A stretch of DNA of 64,000 bases, taken from the NCBI GenBank assembly GCA_022425805.1, contig JAKMEQ010000089.1, forward strand, positions 1 through 64,000. Direction: 5' to 3'. The stretch is from Acidimicrobiales bacterium (lineage in GTDB: Bacteria > Actinomycetota > Acidimicrobiia > Acidimicrobiales > UBA8592). This document shows, piece after piece, positions 1 through 8,788 of this stretch. The notes under the pieces were generated by a model. It saw nothing but the letters and a program-made list of their open reading frames with translations. It was not told where the DNA came from and made no database searches. Both the position numbers and the translations under genes were made by a program. Positions within the stretch are counted from its first letter, which is position 1, and each line of letters starts with the position of its first letter.

Positions 1-1743
1 GCTCTTTTTCCCATGGTGGACGTAGGATATTTTTAACGTTATTCCCTTCATCTAGTGGGAAAACTTGATTATCCCATGCAGCCTGTGACCACTTCTCTTT
101 TAGTTCCTCAACTTTTTCTGGGAACTGTCCGGATAAATCATATTTTTCTGTTGGGTCATCTCTAAGGTTATGCAGTTCCCATTTTTCGTCAGAAAATGGA
201 GTTTGCGGTTTTCGAATCGTCACTGCAGACCAGTCCTGTTGATAAAAGCCCCGATGCCCAATCATCTCGAAGTACTGTTCGGGATGAGTTGATTCAACAT
301 CAGGATTCTCTAGAGATCGATAAAAACTATTACCAGCAGGAAGCGGGAGATCTTTCCCATCCTTCATAATTGGTATTTCTATGTCTACTAGTTCACAGAT
401 CGTTGGTAACAGATCAGTGACGTGCTGATATTGCGTTCTAAGGGAATTTTGAGAACGTAATTTTTCAGGCCACGAAATGATCAGAGGAACTTGTTGCCCT
501 CCTTGGTGGGTATTGGTTTTGTAGAGGCGAAAAGGTGTGTTAGATGCCATCGCCCACCCCATTGGGTAATGGGCTAAAGCTCTTGGGCCTCCTAGGAGGT
601 CCAGTCGTTCATGGTCAGTATCCACACTTTCGAGTTCGTTATGCCCTGTAAAAGCTAGCAAGGTACGGAAATAGGACGAAGTACCTAATTCTTGACCCTC
701 CCGAGATCCGCCATTATCTGATGTAAATACAATAATCGTGTTTTCCCACTCACCCATTTCCTCGAGAGTAAGGCGTAATCTTTGAAAGTTCTGGTCGACA
801 TTATCGACCATCGCAGCAAAAATTTCCTGATACCTAGCAAAGATCTCTTTTTCCTTCCTTGAAAGTTCGTCCCAGGCTTTTACAGCGTGATTGTCTTCCG
901 TGTTTCTATCGGGAAGTTCTGCATGAGGTGGAATGACTCCCAGTTTCTTTTGGTTGTGGAATCTTTTTTCTCGAATTTCGTCCCAGCCTGATTCGTATTT
1001 CCCGCGATACTTCTCTATATCTTCCGCTTTTGCTTGAAGGGGAGCATGAACAGCGCCATGTGAGAAATACATAAACCATGGTTTTTCGGGGTGAGAGCTT
1101 CGAAGTTCTCTAAGCATCTTTATCGCTTGATCAGTTAAGTCATCTGTAAAGTAATATCCATCTGGGTACGCATCTATATCTAACGCATGATTGTCTTCAC
1201 ATAACCGATGTGGATGGTGAAAATTTGTAAAGCCTCCAAGTATCCCATAGAAGCGTTCAAAGCCTTTTTGTAAAGGCCAACTATGTTTTGGGCCAGCTTC
1301 AGAAAGGTGTGAATCTTTACATAGGTGCCACTTGCCAACCATAAGGCTTGCCCACCCGTTCGCTTTAAATAGATCCCCCATTGTTATTGCATTCTCACGC
1401 AACTCCATCGCATACCCAGGAAACCCTGGATCAAAATGTGCTACATGCCCCATGCCTGCCATGTGGGAATTAAGACCAGTTAGTAGCGATGCTCGTGTGG
1501 GTGAGCACATCGGATTTACATGAAAATTTGTGTATCGGATTCCTTCAGCAGCAAGTGCATCAAGATTAGGTGTTTCTATTTCGGATCCAAAACATCCCAG
1601 ATCAGAAAATCCAAGATCATCAACAAGCATGACCAGAACATTTGGGGAGCCGGTAGGCGCTGTCGGAGGTCGTGGCCAGTCTGGGTCGGATGTAGAGAAC
1701 ACTTTCCCGACTTCTCCTTTAAAACTGCTGTACGCTTTGTTCA
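1..1743 (-). CDS. Type I sulfatase (arylsulfatase family), C-terminus cut by the window edge
   Basis: The minus strand is open from a GTG at 1743 to base 1 with no stop, so the C-terminus lies outside the window. About 581 codons are present. The N-terminus carries the metal-binding stretch MLVDDLGFSDLG and, near 1500, the sulfatase signature CSPTRASLLTG, whose first Cys is the residue converted to formylglycine in this family (C-x-P-x-R form). Other family hallmarks are GKWHL and a later FTSDNGG. The GTG start is preceded by GGGGA and follows an in-frame TGA a few codons upstream; no ATG lies before the family core. No secretion signal is obvious in this reading. The enzyme would cleave sulfate esters; the substrate cannot be read from the sequence. 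A formylglycine-generating or anaerobic maturase is not seen nearby. Confidence 0.93.
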
Positions 1744-1953
1744 CTTTTCCCCATTTACGTCATGTCTTAGCGAATTTGATGTGCCAACATTCTTAAACTG
1801 GCAAATATCTAGATTAGTATCTACAAGCAACCCCTTACTAACGAGAAACAGTTTTAAAGTTATGAGTGATTCAAAGTCGCTAATTTCGAATTCGTTGATC
1901 CGTAGATCTCTATCAATGGGTCTTCCTAATCAATCTCAACTATCGTTCTTTCT

Positions 1954-2319
1954 ATGACTTCTTCACCTGATGCAATTATCCGATCTTTTTGTGAAGCATG
2001 GTCCGATGGAGACATTGAAAAAATCATGGGATTCTTTGATGTGTCAGCTGTTTATCACAATATCCCAATGGAGCCCGCAGAAGGTTTAGAGAATATTCGG
2101 GGATTCATAGAGGGGTTTTTTGGTATGGCTAGTTCAATTCACTTTGAAATTCTTCACCAAGTAGTAGCTGGCGATGTAGTCATGAACGAGCGGGTAGACA
2201 CTCTTACAATTGGTGAGAACACTATTGAGCTTCCAGTGGCAGGAATATTTGAACTCACTGATGGCAAAATCACAAAATGGCGGGATTATTTCGACATGGC
2301 CCAATTCACTGGTGCTTAA
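1954..2319 (+). CDS. SnoaL-like / limonene-1,2-epoxide hydrolase family protein
   Basis: 121 residues, the usual size for a single cone-shaped alpha+beta barrel of the NTF2/SnoaL superfamily. The catalytic set of limonene-1,2-epoxide hydrolase can be matched: Tyr34 and Asn36 (AVYHNIP), Arg80 and Asp82 (NERVDT), and Asp111 (KWRDYFD). This supports real epoxide hydrolase chemistry more than the generic SnoaL label. The substrate is unknown; terpene or lipid epoxides are possible. It is convergent with the amidohydrolase, whose stop lies 5 bp away, and the preceding 210 bp hold no gene that I recognise. Confidence 0.82.
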   Translation: MTSSPDAIIRSFCEAWSDGDIEKIMGFFDVSAVYHNIPMEPAEGLENIRGFIEGFFGMASSIHFEILHQVVAGDVVMNERVDTLTIGENTIELPVAGIFELTDGKITKWRDYFDMAQFTGA

Positions 2320-2323
2320 GGAA

Positions 2324-4081
2324 TTAGCTTCTAACTAATCTTCCAGGACGTAAACCCGTATCCTCGTCATTTTCTCTAGTGACTTCACCAGAACATAGTG
2401 TTGCGACATATCCCTTGACGGGCTGCATTAAACGCCTTCCACCTTTGGGCAGGTCATCATGGGCAACCGGAGGAGAGACTGTCAAATTATCATGATCTAT
2501 CACGTTAATATCTGCTCGTTTTCCTAGTTCTAGCGTTCCGCGGTCATCGAACCCATACAAGCTAGCATTACGAGCACTCTGTTTTTGAACAACAAATTCT
2601 ATGGGTAACTGTTCGCCTTTTTTTCGGTCTCTAGTCCAATACGTCAATTGGGTAGTAGGCATCGTCCCATCGCAAATCAGTGTCACATGTGCTCCAGCGT
2701 CACTCAAACCAGTAACCGTATCCTTATGAAGAAGCATCTCTCTTAGAACCTCCATCCGTGCTGGTAGGTCAACACCGCTAAGAGAAGCGAATCGAGTTCC
2801 ACCGTCCTCTAGGAGGAAGTCATACAGGCTTTCGATAGGTGATACTCCCATGTCGGAGGCTCTCGTCCCGAGACATTTGTTCATATCAGGCTCATAATCA
2901 ACTGGGTCTTCCAAGGGAAACAAGAAAGGCGCCGCATGGTTAAATAATGACGATACATTCTCCATTGAACCTGGCTCATCGGGAGGCAGGTCGTTCTCTG
3001 ACAGCAGCGCGTCCCGTATATCATTTCGTTGCATCATCCTGACTTTTTCGGGTAAGGAAAGGTGAGCTATCTCACGCAAGTAGGTAGGACGGCGCATGAA
3101 CGCGTGGTAACCAGATAGACCTGTAAGAAACCCGATAGGCCTCGATGAAACCTGCGGAAACATTTTGGCACCTTGATCATTTGCTTCTTCAGTTAGCTGC
3201 AGAATTTTTCTCCAAAGGTCCTGATCATAATCAGGGGATTGCACCAAAGTGAACGTTACTGGCCTACCGCTTACGAGTGAAAATTTTCTCATGAGTTCAT
3301 GTTCCGACTCCTGAGTGGTCCGTTCCCCACCTAGGCTTTCCAGCTTCCCCACTGTCCCAGCTGGAATCATTTCAAATACGCCTTTGTTTGTCTTCCCCAT
3401 TGAAGAAGCGATTGCAAGAAGTTCTTCTTCTGGAGCAAACGTTCCTGGAACCGGCTCACCCCACAAAGCCCGATGCCCTATAGTTCTAGATGTGCTGAAC
3501 CCTACCGCTCCAGCATTGATTGCTTCTGCGACAAGGTCGCCCATCATTGCTAAATCAGCTTGATTAGCATCTTCGTTCAACCTTCCTCGCTCACCCATGG
3601 CGTAATACCGAACTGCTCCGTGTGCTACCTGCGCTCCGACATCAAGGGAGAACTCTCTTGATGCTAAATAGTCAAGGTACTCTGGAAACGTTTCCCATTG
3701 ACCCCATTCCATGCCTTCATGAAGAGCTGAACCTGGTATGTCTTCGACACCTTCCATGAGCTCGATAAGTTCTTTCTCATGCCCGCTGTGAACGGGTGCA
3801 AAACCGACACCACAATTACCCATAACGACCGTTGTTACTCCATTGTGTGATGACGGCGCGATTTCTGTATCCCAACTTACCTGTCCGTCATAGTGGGTAT
3901 GAAGATCAACCCAGCCTGGGGTTACTAAAGCACCATCAGCGTCAAGGACTCTTTTGCTATTCCCAGTAATGCGGCCGCCGACTTCAACGACGACCCCATC
4001 TTTTATAGCAACATCACCAGTCGCACCTTCTTTGCCTGTTCCATCGATAATGGTTCCACCTTTTATCAAACAGTCAAACAT
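2324..4081 (-). CDS. Amidohydrolase, N-acyl-D-amino-acid deacylase (D-aminoacylase) type
   Basis: 585 residues. The protein begins with the amidohydrolase strand motif (LIKGGTIIDGTG), then the metal motif DLHTHYDGQ with His61 and His63, and the GNCGVG motif with Cys90, which is the zinc-ligand cysteine characteristic of D-aminoacylases. Near the C-terminus GLSDAGAHV supplies the conserved Asp of the family, followed by the Ser-rich helix SARNASLYGF and the second small-barrel domain. It should hydrolyse an N-acyl-D-amino acid or a related cyclic or linear amide in the cytoplasm. It stands alone on the minus strand downstream of tRNA-Leu. The substrate within this broad family is not certain. 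Confidence 0.88.
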   Translation of the reverse strand: MFDCLIKGGTIIDGTGKEGATGDVAIKDGVVVEVGGRITGNSKRVLDADGALVTPGWVDLHTHYDGQVSWDTEIAPSSHNGVTTVVMGNCGVGFAPVHSGHEKELIELMEGVEDIPGSALHEGMEWGQWETFPEYLDYLASREFSLDVGAQVAHGAVRYYAMGERGRLNEDANQADLAMMGDLVAEAINAGAVGFSTSRTIGHRALWGEPVPGTFAPEEELLAIASSMGKTNKGVFEMIPAGTVGKLESLGGERTTQESEHELMRKFSLVSGRPVTFTLVQSPDYDQDLWRKILQLTEEANDQGAKMFPQVSSRPIGFLTGLSGYHAFMRRPTYLREIAHLSLPEKVRMMQRNDIRDALLSENDLPPDEPGSMENVSSLFNHAAPFLFPLEDPVDYEPDMNKCLGTRASDMGVSPIESLYDFLLEDGGTRFASLSGVDLPARMEVLREMLLHKDTVTGLSDAGAHVTLICDGTMPTTQLTYWTRDRKKGEQLPIEFVVQKQSARNASLYGFDDRGTLELGKRADINVIDHDNLTVSPPVAHDDLPKGGRRLMQPVKGYVATLCSGEVTRENDEDTGLRPGRLVRS

Positions 4082-4139
4082 TATGCCCCCTCAATTCAAG
4101 CTTACTGGATACTAGACTTTCACCCAGTTTTTTATTCTG

Positions 4140-4226
4140 TGCCCGAGGTGGGACTCGAACCCACACGCCCCTGTTAGGAGCCGGGGGGTTTAAGCCCCCT
4201 GCGTCTGCCTATTCCGCCACTCGGGC
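4140..4226 (-). tRNA. tRNA-Leu (anticodon UAA)
   Basis: Read on the minus strand, the acceptor stem GCCCGAG pairs with CTCGGGC and the discriminator is A. The anticodon stem GGGGG/CCCCC encloses CTTAAAC, giving anticodon TAA. The long variable arm expected of a class II tRNA is present, and the T arm contains GGTTCGAGTCC. CCA is not encoded. Length is 87 nt. Confidence 0.95.
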
Positions 4227-4352
4227 TAGTTACTTAGACTACCTGACGACTTATTTCCTCGCTCTACTATAGAGCGATTTCATTTTCTTACAATAACGGT
4301 TAGGAGAGGGAACGGCTCTGGTCTAATCTTCGTATTACTAGAAGGAGCGCAA

Positions 4353-5078
4353 ATGGGAAATCTTGATGGGAAAACGATTATCATCACCGGCGGAGGAAAA
4401 GGCCAAGGTGCTGCGGAGGTCAAATTAGCAACAAATCTCGGCGCGAAAGTTGTAGTAACTGACGTTCTGGACGATGAAGGCAACCAAATCGCAGAAGAAA
4501 CAGGAAATGTTTACCATAGTTTGGATGTCACAGATCCTGAACAATGGTCTGATGTCGTAAATTCCACGGTAAGCGATTTTGGAAGGATAGATGGACTTGT
4601 CAACAATGCAGGAATTTTTGGGCACGGTGGCATACTTGATAGCGATATAGAGCAATTCAAGAAGATCATAGATGTGAACCAAATTGGAACTTATCTGGGC
4701 ATGGCCGCAGTAGCACCAATTATGGTTTCACAGATGTCTGGAAGCATCGTAAACATTTCTTCCATTGCTGGAATGCGGGGACGCAAAGCTATTGGCTATG
4801 GGGCAAGCAAATGGGCTGTACGGGGAATGACAAAATGCGCAGCAAATGAACTAGGCAGCTACAATATACGGGTTAACTCTATTCACCCTGGAGCGATAGA
4901 AACTGACATGCTGTCTGGTCTAGGTGACGCCACTATTAACCGGCTGGTGTCTAACGTTCCCATGCAGCGGTCAGGCACTCCAGATGAAGTAGGAACAGCG
5001 GTGATGTTTCTACTTAGCGACGAAGCAAGTTACATTTCAGGTACAGAAATCGTTGTCGATGGAGGGCTCATAGCCTGA
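4353..5078 (+). CDS. SDR family NAD-dependent oxidoreductase (first of a tandem pair)
   Basis: 241 residues, a classical short-chain dehydrogenase. The nucleotide-binding motif TGGGKGQG is at residues 12-19 and Asp37 at the end of the second strand suggests a preference for NAD. NNAG lies at 84-87, the catalytic Ser at about 136, and Tyr149-x3-Lys153. The C-terminus ends in the usual SGTEIVVDGG. The start is supported by GGAG 8 bases before the ATG. It is one of two adjacent homologues separated by 34 bp, so they probably share a transcript. The family includes 3-alpha/20-beta-hydroxysteroid dehydrogenases and many alcohol dehydrogenases; the substrate cannot be assigned. Confidence 0.92.
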   Translation: MGNLDGKTIIITGGGKGQGAAEVKLATNLGAKVVVTDVLDDEGNQIAEETGNVYHSLDVTDPEQWSDVVNSTVSDFGRIDGLVNNAGIFGHGGILDSDIEQFKKIIDVNQIGTYLGMAAVAPIMVSQMSGSIVNISSIAGMRGRKAIGYGASKWAVRGMTKCAANELGSYNIRVNSIHPGAIETDMLSGLGDATINRLVSNVPMQRSGTPDEVGTAVMFLLSDEASYISGTEIVVDGGLIA

Positions 5079-5112
5079 CATGCAAATCTGAGCGGGTAAC
5101 GCAAAGGAACAA

Positions 5113-5838
5113 ATGGGCTCTCTCGATGGAAAGGTAGTGATTGTCACCGGCTCAGCCAAAGGTATGGGTGCAGCTGAAGCTCGGGACGCGGCAAGCCAAG
5201 GCGCTCAAGTAATTGTTACCGACATACTTGAGGAGCAAGGAAAAGAAATCGCAACCGAGATAAATGCCACTTATCGAACATTGGATGTCACATCAGAAAA
5301 AAATTGGGAAGCGCTTGTCTCCTCGGTGGTTGAGAAACACGGCCAGATTGATGGTCTCGTAAACAATGCTGGGATATACACCGCACAGAGTATTCTCGAT
5401 AGCTCAGCGGAGTCTTTTCAAAGGACAATCGAAGTTAACCAATTAGGAACCTATCTGGGAATGGCAGCCATCGCCCCGATAATGGCCAGTCAAAAAAGCG
5501 GAAGTATTGTGAATATCTCATCTGTCGCGGGGATGAGAGGGCAAGTCAATATCGCGTACATGGCAAGCAAATGGGCGGTTCGCGGAATGACAAAAGGCGT
5601 GGCAAAAACTCTTGCAAACTCCGGTGTGAGATGTAACAGTATCCACCCTGGAGCAGTAAATACTGACATATTATTCGGTCTTGAGGATAGAACTCTAAAG
5701 CATCTGATCTCTACGATCCCGATGGGACGACCAGGAGAACCTTCAGAGGTAGCAAAAGTGGTAACTTTTCTTCTAAGTGATGCCGCAAGCTATATCACTG
5801 GTGCAGAAATCGTGGTCGATGGAGGAATGATCACTTGA
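5113..5838 (+). CDS. SDR family NAD-dependent oxidoreductase (second of a tandem pair)
   Basis: Also 241 residues, clearly paralogous to the preceding gene over its whole length. It has TGSAKGMG in place of TGGGKGQG, the same Asp in VTDIL, NNAG, and the Tyr-x3-Lys motif in YMASKWAVRGMTK. AAGGA precedes the ATG. The two proteins share exact length and several identical blocks (WAVRGMTK, ASYI, NISS). This indicates a local duplication followed by divergence, perhaps with altered substrate preference or formation of a heteromer. Confidence 0.92.
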   Translation: MGSLDGKVVIVTGSAKGMGAAEARDAASQGAQVIVTDILEEQGKEIATEINATYRTLDVTSEKNWEALVSSVVEKHGQIDGLVNNAGIYTAQSILDSSAESFQRTIEVNQLGTYLGMAAIAPIMASQKSGSIVNISSVAGMRGQVNIAYMASKWAVRGMTKGVAKTLANSGVRCNSIHPGAVNTDILFGLEDRTLKHLISTIPMGRPGEPSEVAKVVTFLLSDAASYITGAEIVVDGGMIT

Positions 5839-5839
5839 T

Positions 5840-6211
5840 TTAAGCGGCAGAGCTTAGGGAGTGATACGGGGGAGATAACCCACCTCCATCAACTTTCGAT
5901 AATTCCCTTTCCTCGACAACTGACCAAAGCAAATCGCGGAGTTGGTGTGTTTTATCAAGGTGGCTATTTGCGATGACGAACCCTTCAACGATGTCCGAGA
6001 GAGTGGAAAGCCAAGCTCTCCCCCGAAAAACAACCGAGATGGTCATTGACCCGTCTCTATTTCTTCTAAGAGTTCGAGAGTATTCGCCCAAATTCGGAGG
6101 GCCTTTAAATGCAGGGACGCTATAGCCTCTTTCTCGGACAACTGTGCTTAGGGTTCTAACCGTATTAGCAAATCGAAATGATTCTGATTCCGTCATGTAA
6201 ACATTGTGCAT
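5840..6211 (-). CDS. Small conserved-looking hypothetical protein
   Basis: 123 residues (118 if the second Met at 6196 is used). I do not recognise the family. The central part reads as an alternating, well-ordered segment (RNRDGSMTISVVFRGRAWLSTLSDIVEGFVIAN) followed by a charged helix, so it looks like a folded cytoplasmic protein with no signal or membrane segment. It ends 2 bp from the converging SDR gene and starts 75 bp from the divergent nuclease gene. Amino acid composition matches its neighbours, which supports a real gene. Confidence 0.6.
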   Translation of the reverse strand: MHNVYMTESESFRFANTVRTLSTVVRERGYSVPAFKGPPNLGEYSRTLRRNRDGSMTISVVFRGRAWLSTLSDIVEGFVIANSHLDKTHQLRDLLWSVVEERELSKVDGGGLSPPYHSLSSAA

Positions 6212-6286
6212 CGAGCCTATGACATTTTATTTCAAATATGCCTTCCGGTGACAGAAGATTCTTCTGCATAGAGCTAGCTTTAAACT

Positions 6287-7252
6287 ATGGATGACGAGGA
6301 CCCTATTCCTTCGATAATTTTAAACCCTGCTCAAGAACATGTCTTAACTCAACTCGGGGCAAAGCCAAAGGAACGGCCGGAAGTTTCTATTGAAGTTCAA
6401 AAAAACCTAAGAAGAAGACTAGAAGAAACAGCACAAATATTTTCTGCTGATATACCTCAGGGTGAAGTTCTTTTCATCAATAAGCATCAATTAACCCAGA
6501 TCATGGGATGCGAAAAAAAGTATCTAGCTGAGAGTAATGAAAAATTTGAATGGAGTATCCCTACGGCACGTGGAACTCTCTCGCATAAGGCAATTGAATT
6601 GTCTGTCTTCTGGCATGGGCCCAAAGATCCCTTAACTCTTACCGAGGAAGCACTTTCCAAAGCGAGCGAAGGAACCGATGGGCTTGGCTTATGGCTTCGT
6701 GAGCTAAGCCAAGGCGATTTAGCACAACTCCGTGGAGATGTGAATGCTAGGGTCGGTTCATTCCTTGAGACATGGCCACCATTACAAAAACGGTGGAGAC
6801 CGATGCTCGAGACTCCCATTAGAGTGGAATTAGCCCAAGGGAGAGTCGTTCTATCTGGAAAAGTTGATCTCACTCTCGGGCACGCTGACGGAAACGCTTC
6901 TGGAAAGGTAATCGTTGATTTCAAAACGGGAAAATTCACCCCCTCCCATAGAGATGATCTGCGTTTCTATGCCTTATTGGACACGGTACGGATAGGCATC
7001 CCTCCTCGTTTAGTTGCTAGCTATTATCTTGACCGTGGAGAATTCTCTCCTGAAAAAATTACTCCCAATGTACTCGAATCTTGCGTAGCTAGAGTCACGG
7101 ACGGGATTACTCGACTCGCAGAGATCCGATTCAAAGGACGCGAAGCCACAGTCCAAACAGGCCCTGCATGTCGATGGTGTACTATCTCTGACACCTGCGA
7201 TGAAGGACAACAATTTCTGAAACTCGACACGGAATTAAACGACGTCATATAA
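6287..7252 (+). CDS. PD-(D/E)XK nuclease, RecB/Cas4-like with a four-cysteine Fe-S site
   Basis: 321 residues. The nuclease core is visible: His100 in GTLSHKAIE, Asp194 in SGKVDLT, and Asp211-x-Lys213 in VDFKTGK, followed by a helix with RFYALL. One cysteine (Cys75) precedes the core, and three follow it (Cys295, Cys298, Cys304), the arrangement that binds a 4Fe-4S cluster in AddB and Cas4 proteins. No helicase domain is attached and no cas genes lie nearby, so it is a stand-alone RecB-family nuclease, probably in DNA repair or recombination. It is divergent from the small hypothetical gene and 50 bp upstream of the crotonase gene. Confidence 0.85.
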   Translation: MDDEDPIPSIILNPAQEHVLTQLGAKPKERPEVSIEVQKNLRRRLEETAQIFSADIPQGEVLFINKHQLTQIMGCEKKYLAESNEKFEWSIPTARGTLSHKAIELSVFWHGPKDPLTLTEEALSKASEGTDGLGLWLRELSQGDLAQLRGDVNARVGSFLETWPPLQKRWRPMLETPIRVELAQGRVVLSGKVDLTLGHADGNASGKVIVDFKTGKFTPSHRDDLRFYALLDTVRIGIPPRLVASYYLDRGEFSPEKITPNVLESCVARVTDGITRLAEIRFKGREATVQTGPACRWCTISDTCDEGQQFLKLDTELNDVI

Positions 7253-7302
7253 AACTGGATTCCAGCAAGACATACAGCCTTCACATCGGCAAGAATAAGA
7301 GT

Positions 7303-8073
7303 ATGCAATATATAACTGTGGATATTTCTGACGGTGTAGCAACTTTGACGTTAAATGACCCTGACAAACGTAATGCCATTAATCTCATCATGAACGATGA
7401 GATTTGTGACACCTTAAATGATCTTGAAGACTCAGCTGATGTCGGTTCGTTAATAGTAACCGGTGCTGGCAGAGCCTTTTGCGCCGGAGCCGACCTTGGC
7501 GACCTATTATCTGCAAGAGAAAGGGACAATATTCAAGACATTTACCGTGGGTTTCTTCGAATAGCTGACTCGACTCTACCTACCGTTGCAGCAGTTAATG
7601 GAGCAGCTGTAGGGGCAGGTATGAACATGGCATTGGCTTGTGACGTTATTGTCTCGGGCGAATCAGCGAAGTTTGATAGCAGGTTTCTTCAAATCGGAAT
7701 ACATCCGGGCGGAGGGCACACATGGCGTCTACTTTCGCGAACCGACGATCAGACAGTTCGGGCTATGGTGCTTTTCGGTGAGGTACTTAATGGAACGGAT
7801 GCTACCGAAGCGGGCCTATCTTGGAAATGCGTACCAGATAGCGACTTGATGGAAGAAGCCCGAACCCTTGCGCTACGTGCGACATCGTATTCGAAAGATT
7901 TAACTAAGATGACAAAGGTCGCACTGCGAGAGCTCCCTTCCATCGATAGTTCTTTAGAAGCAGTACAGCACGAAGTTCTTCCCCAAATTGAATCTATGAA
8001 ATCTGAAGAATTCACCCGACTTGTCCAAAGCCTTCAGGAAAAAATTGCTTCAAAGTCAGATACAGAGAATTAA
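7303..8073 (+). CDS. Enoyl-CoA hydratase/isomerase (crotonase) family protein with altered active site
   Basis: 256 residues with the crotonase fold. The oxyanion-hole segments are intact (RAFCAGADL and NGAAVGAG) and the CoA-binding N-terminus is normal. However, the residues that align with the two catalytic glutamates of enoyl-CoA hydratase appear changed: the GGCELA position reads GAGMNMA (Glu to Asn), and the PEILIG position reads RFLQIG (Glu to Phe). It may therefore be a non-hydratase member (isomerase, hydrolase, or a CoA-binding regulator) and should not be called a hydratase without testing. Confidence 0.85.
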   Translation: MQYITVDISDGVATLTLNDPDKRNAINLIMNDEICDTLNDLEDSADVGSLIVTGAGRAFCAGADLGDLLSARERDNIQDIYRGFLRIADSTLPTVAAVNGAAVGAGMNMALACDVIVSGESAKFDSRFLQIGIHPGGGHTWRLLSRTDDQTVRAMVLFGEVLNGTDATEAGLSWKCVPDSDLMEEARTLALRATSYSKDLTKMTKVALRELPSIDSSLEAVQHEVLPQIESMKSEEFTRLVQSLQEKIASKSDTEN

Positions 8074-8082
8074 CGAGCCGGA

Positions 8083-8700
8083 CTAATCAATCCAATACTC
8101 GTTTATCTCCTCTTTCCGAACTTCCCACTCTTCGGATGTGAGCGCATACCGAACATGGTCTTCCCAAACCCCATCAATTTCAAGATACCGTTCAGCGATA
8201 CCTTCGTTCCGAAGCGATAACTTCTCTACCACTCTTCTACTTGACTTATTTCTTGGAATTATTGCAACCTGCACTCTATGCAGGTCAAGTTCCTCGAAAG
8301 CATAACGGAAGACTATCGCTAAAGCTTCCGGAGTGTATCCGTTCCCAGCGTGTCGCTCATCGATCCAATAGCCAACGTAACAACTTTGGAATGGACCTCG
8401 CTGAATAGACGACAAATTAATCTCTCCGCAAAAATCACCCTTAACAAAAATTCCAAACCCATATCCAGATCCTAGATGGCGCTCGCGTTCTCTTGCATTG
8501 CAGCGAGATGCAAAAGCATTACGATCATTCACCACATCGGGCATACCTGAAGAGCGGGTTGGTTCCCATTTCTGCAGCCATTCCATATTTTTAGTTCTGA
8601 CTTCACTCCATTGCTCAAAATCAGAAGTCGCTAATGCACGTAAAGTAACCCTCCTCCCTTCTAAGCAGAAGTTTCCTTGACGAGATTTCGATATCCTCAT
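8083..8700 (-). CDS. GNAT acetyltransferase, RimJ/RimL-like
   Basis: 205 residues. The start LEGRRVTLRAL, the central YVGYWIDERHAGNGYTPEAL (acetyl-CoA loop: basic residue, G-x-G/A pattern) and the following HRVQVAIIPRNKSSRRVVEKL are those of RimJ/RimL-type N-acetyltransferases, which modify the N-terminal amine of ribosomal proteins or small amines. The C-terminus (GVWEDHVRYALT) is the family's usual ending. Its stop is 10 bp from the converging crotonase gene. Confidence 0.88.
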   Translation of the reverse strand: MRISKSRQGNFCLEGRRVTLRALATSDFEQWSEVRTKNMEWLQKWEPTRSSGMPDVVNDRNAFASRCNARERERHLGSGYGFGIFVKGDFCGEINLSSIQRGPFQSCYVGYWIDERHAGNGYTPEALAIVFRYAFEELDLHRVQVAIIPRNKSSRRVVEKLSLRNEGIAERYLEIDGVWEDHVRYALTSEEWEVRKEEINEYWID

Positions 8701-8788
8701 TTGGTTAACCAGCGACCAAGACGGTCCAAATAATCATGTCGTGACCATAGCCGTAAAAGAGATTTCTAGGCGACCTGACGTCAAGAAA

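Noticed and set aside
1332-1957. Three plus-strand frames opposite the start of the sulfatase
   Set aside because: They overlap the sulfatase signature on the other strand, overlap each other in different frames and have no protein-like motifs.
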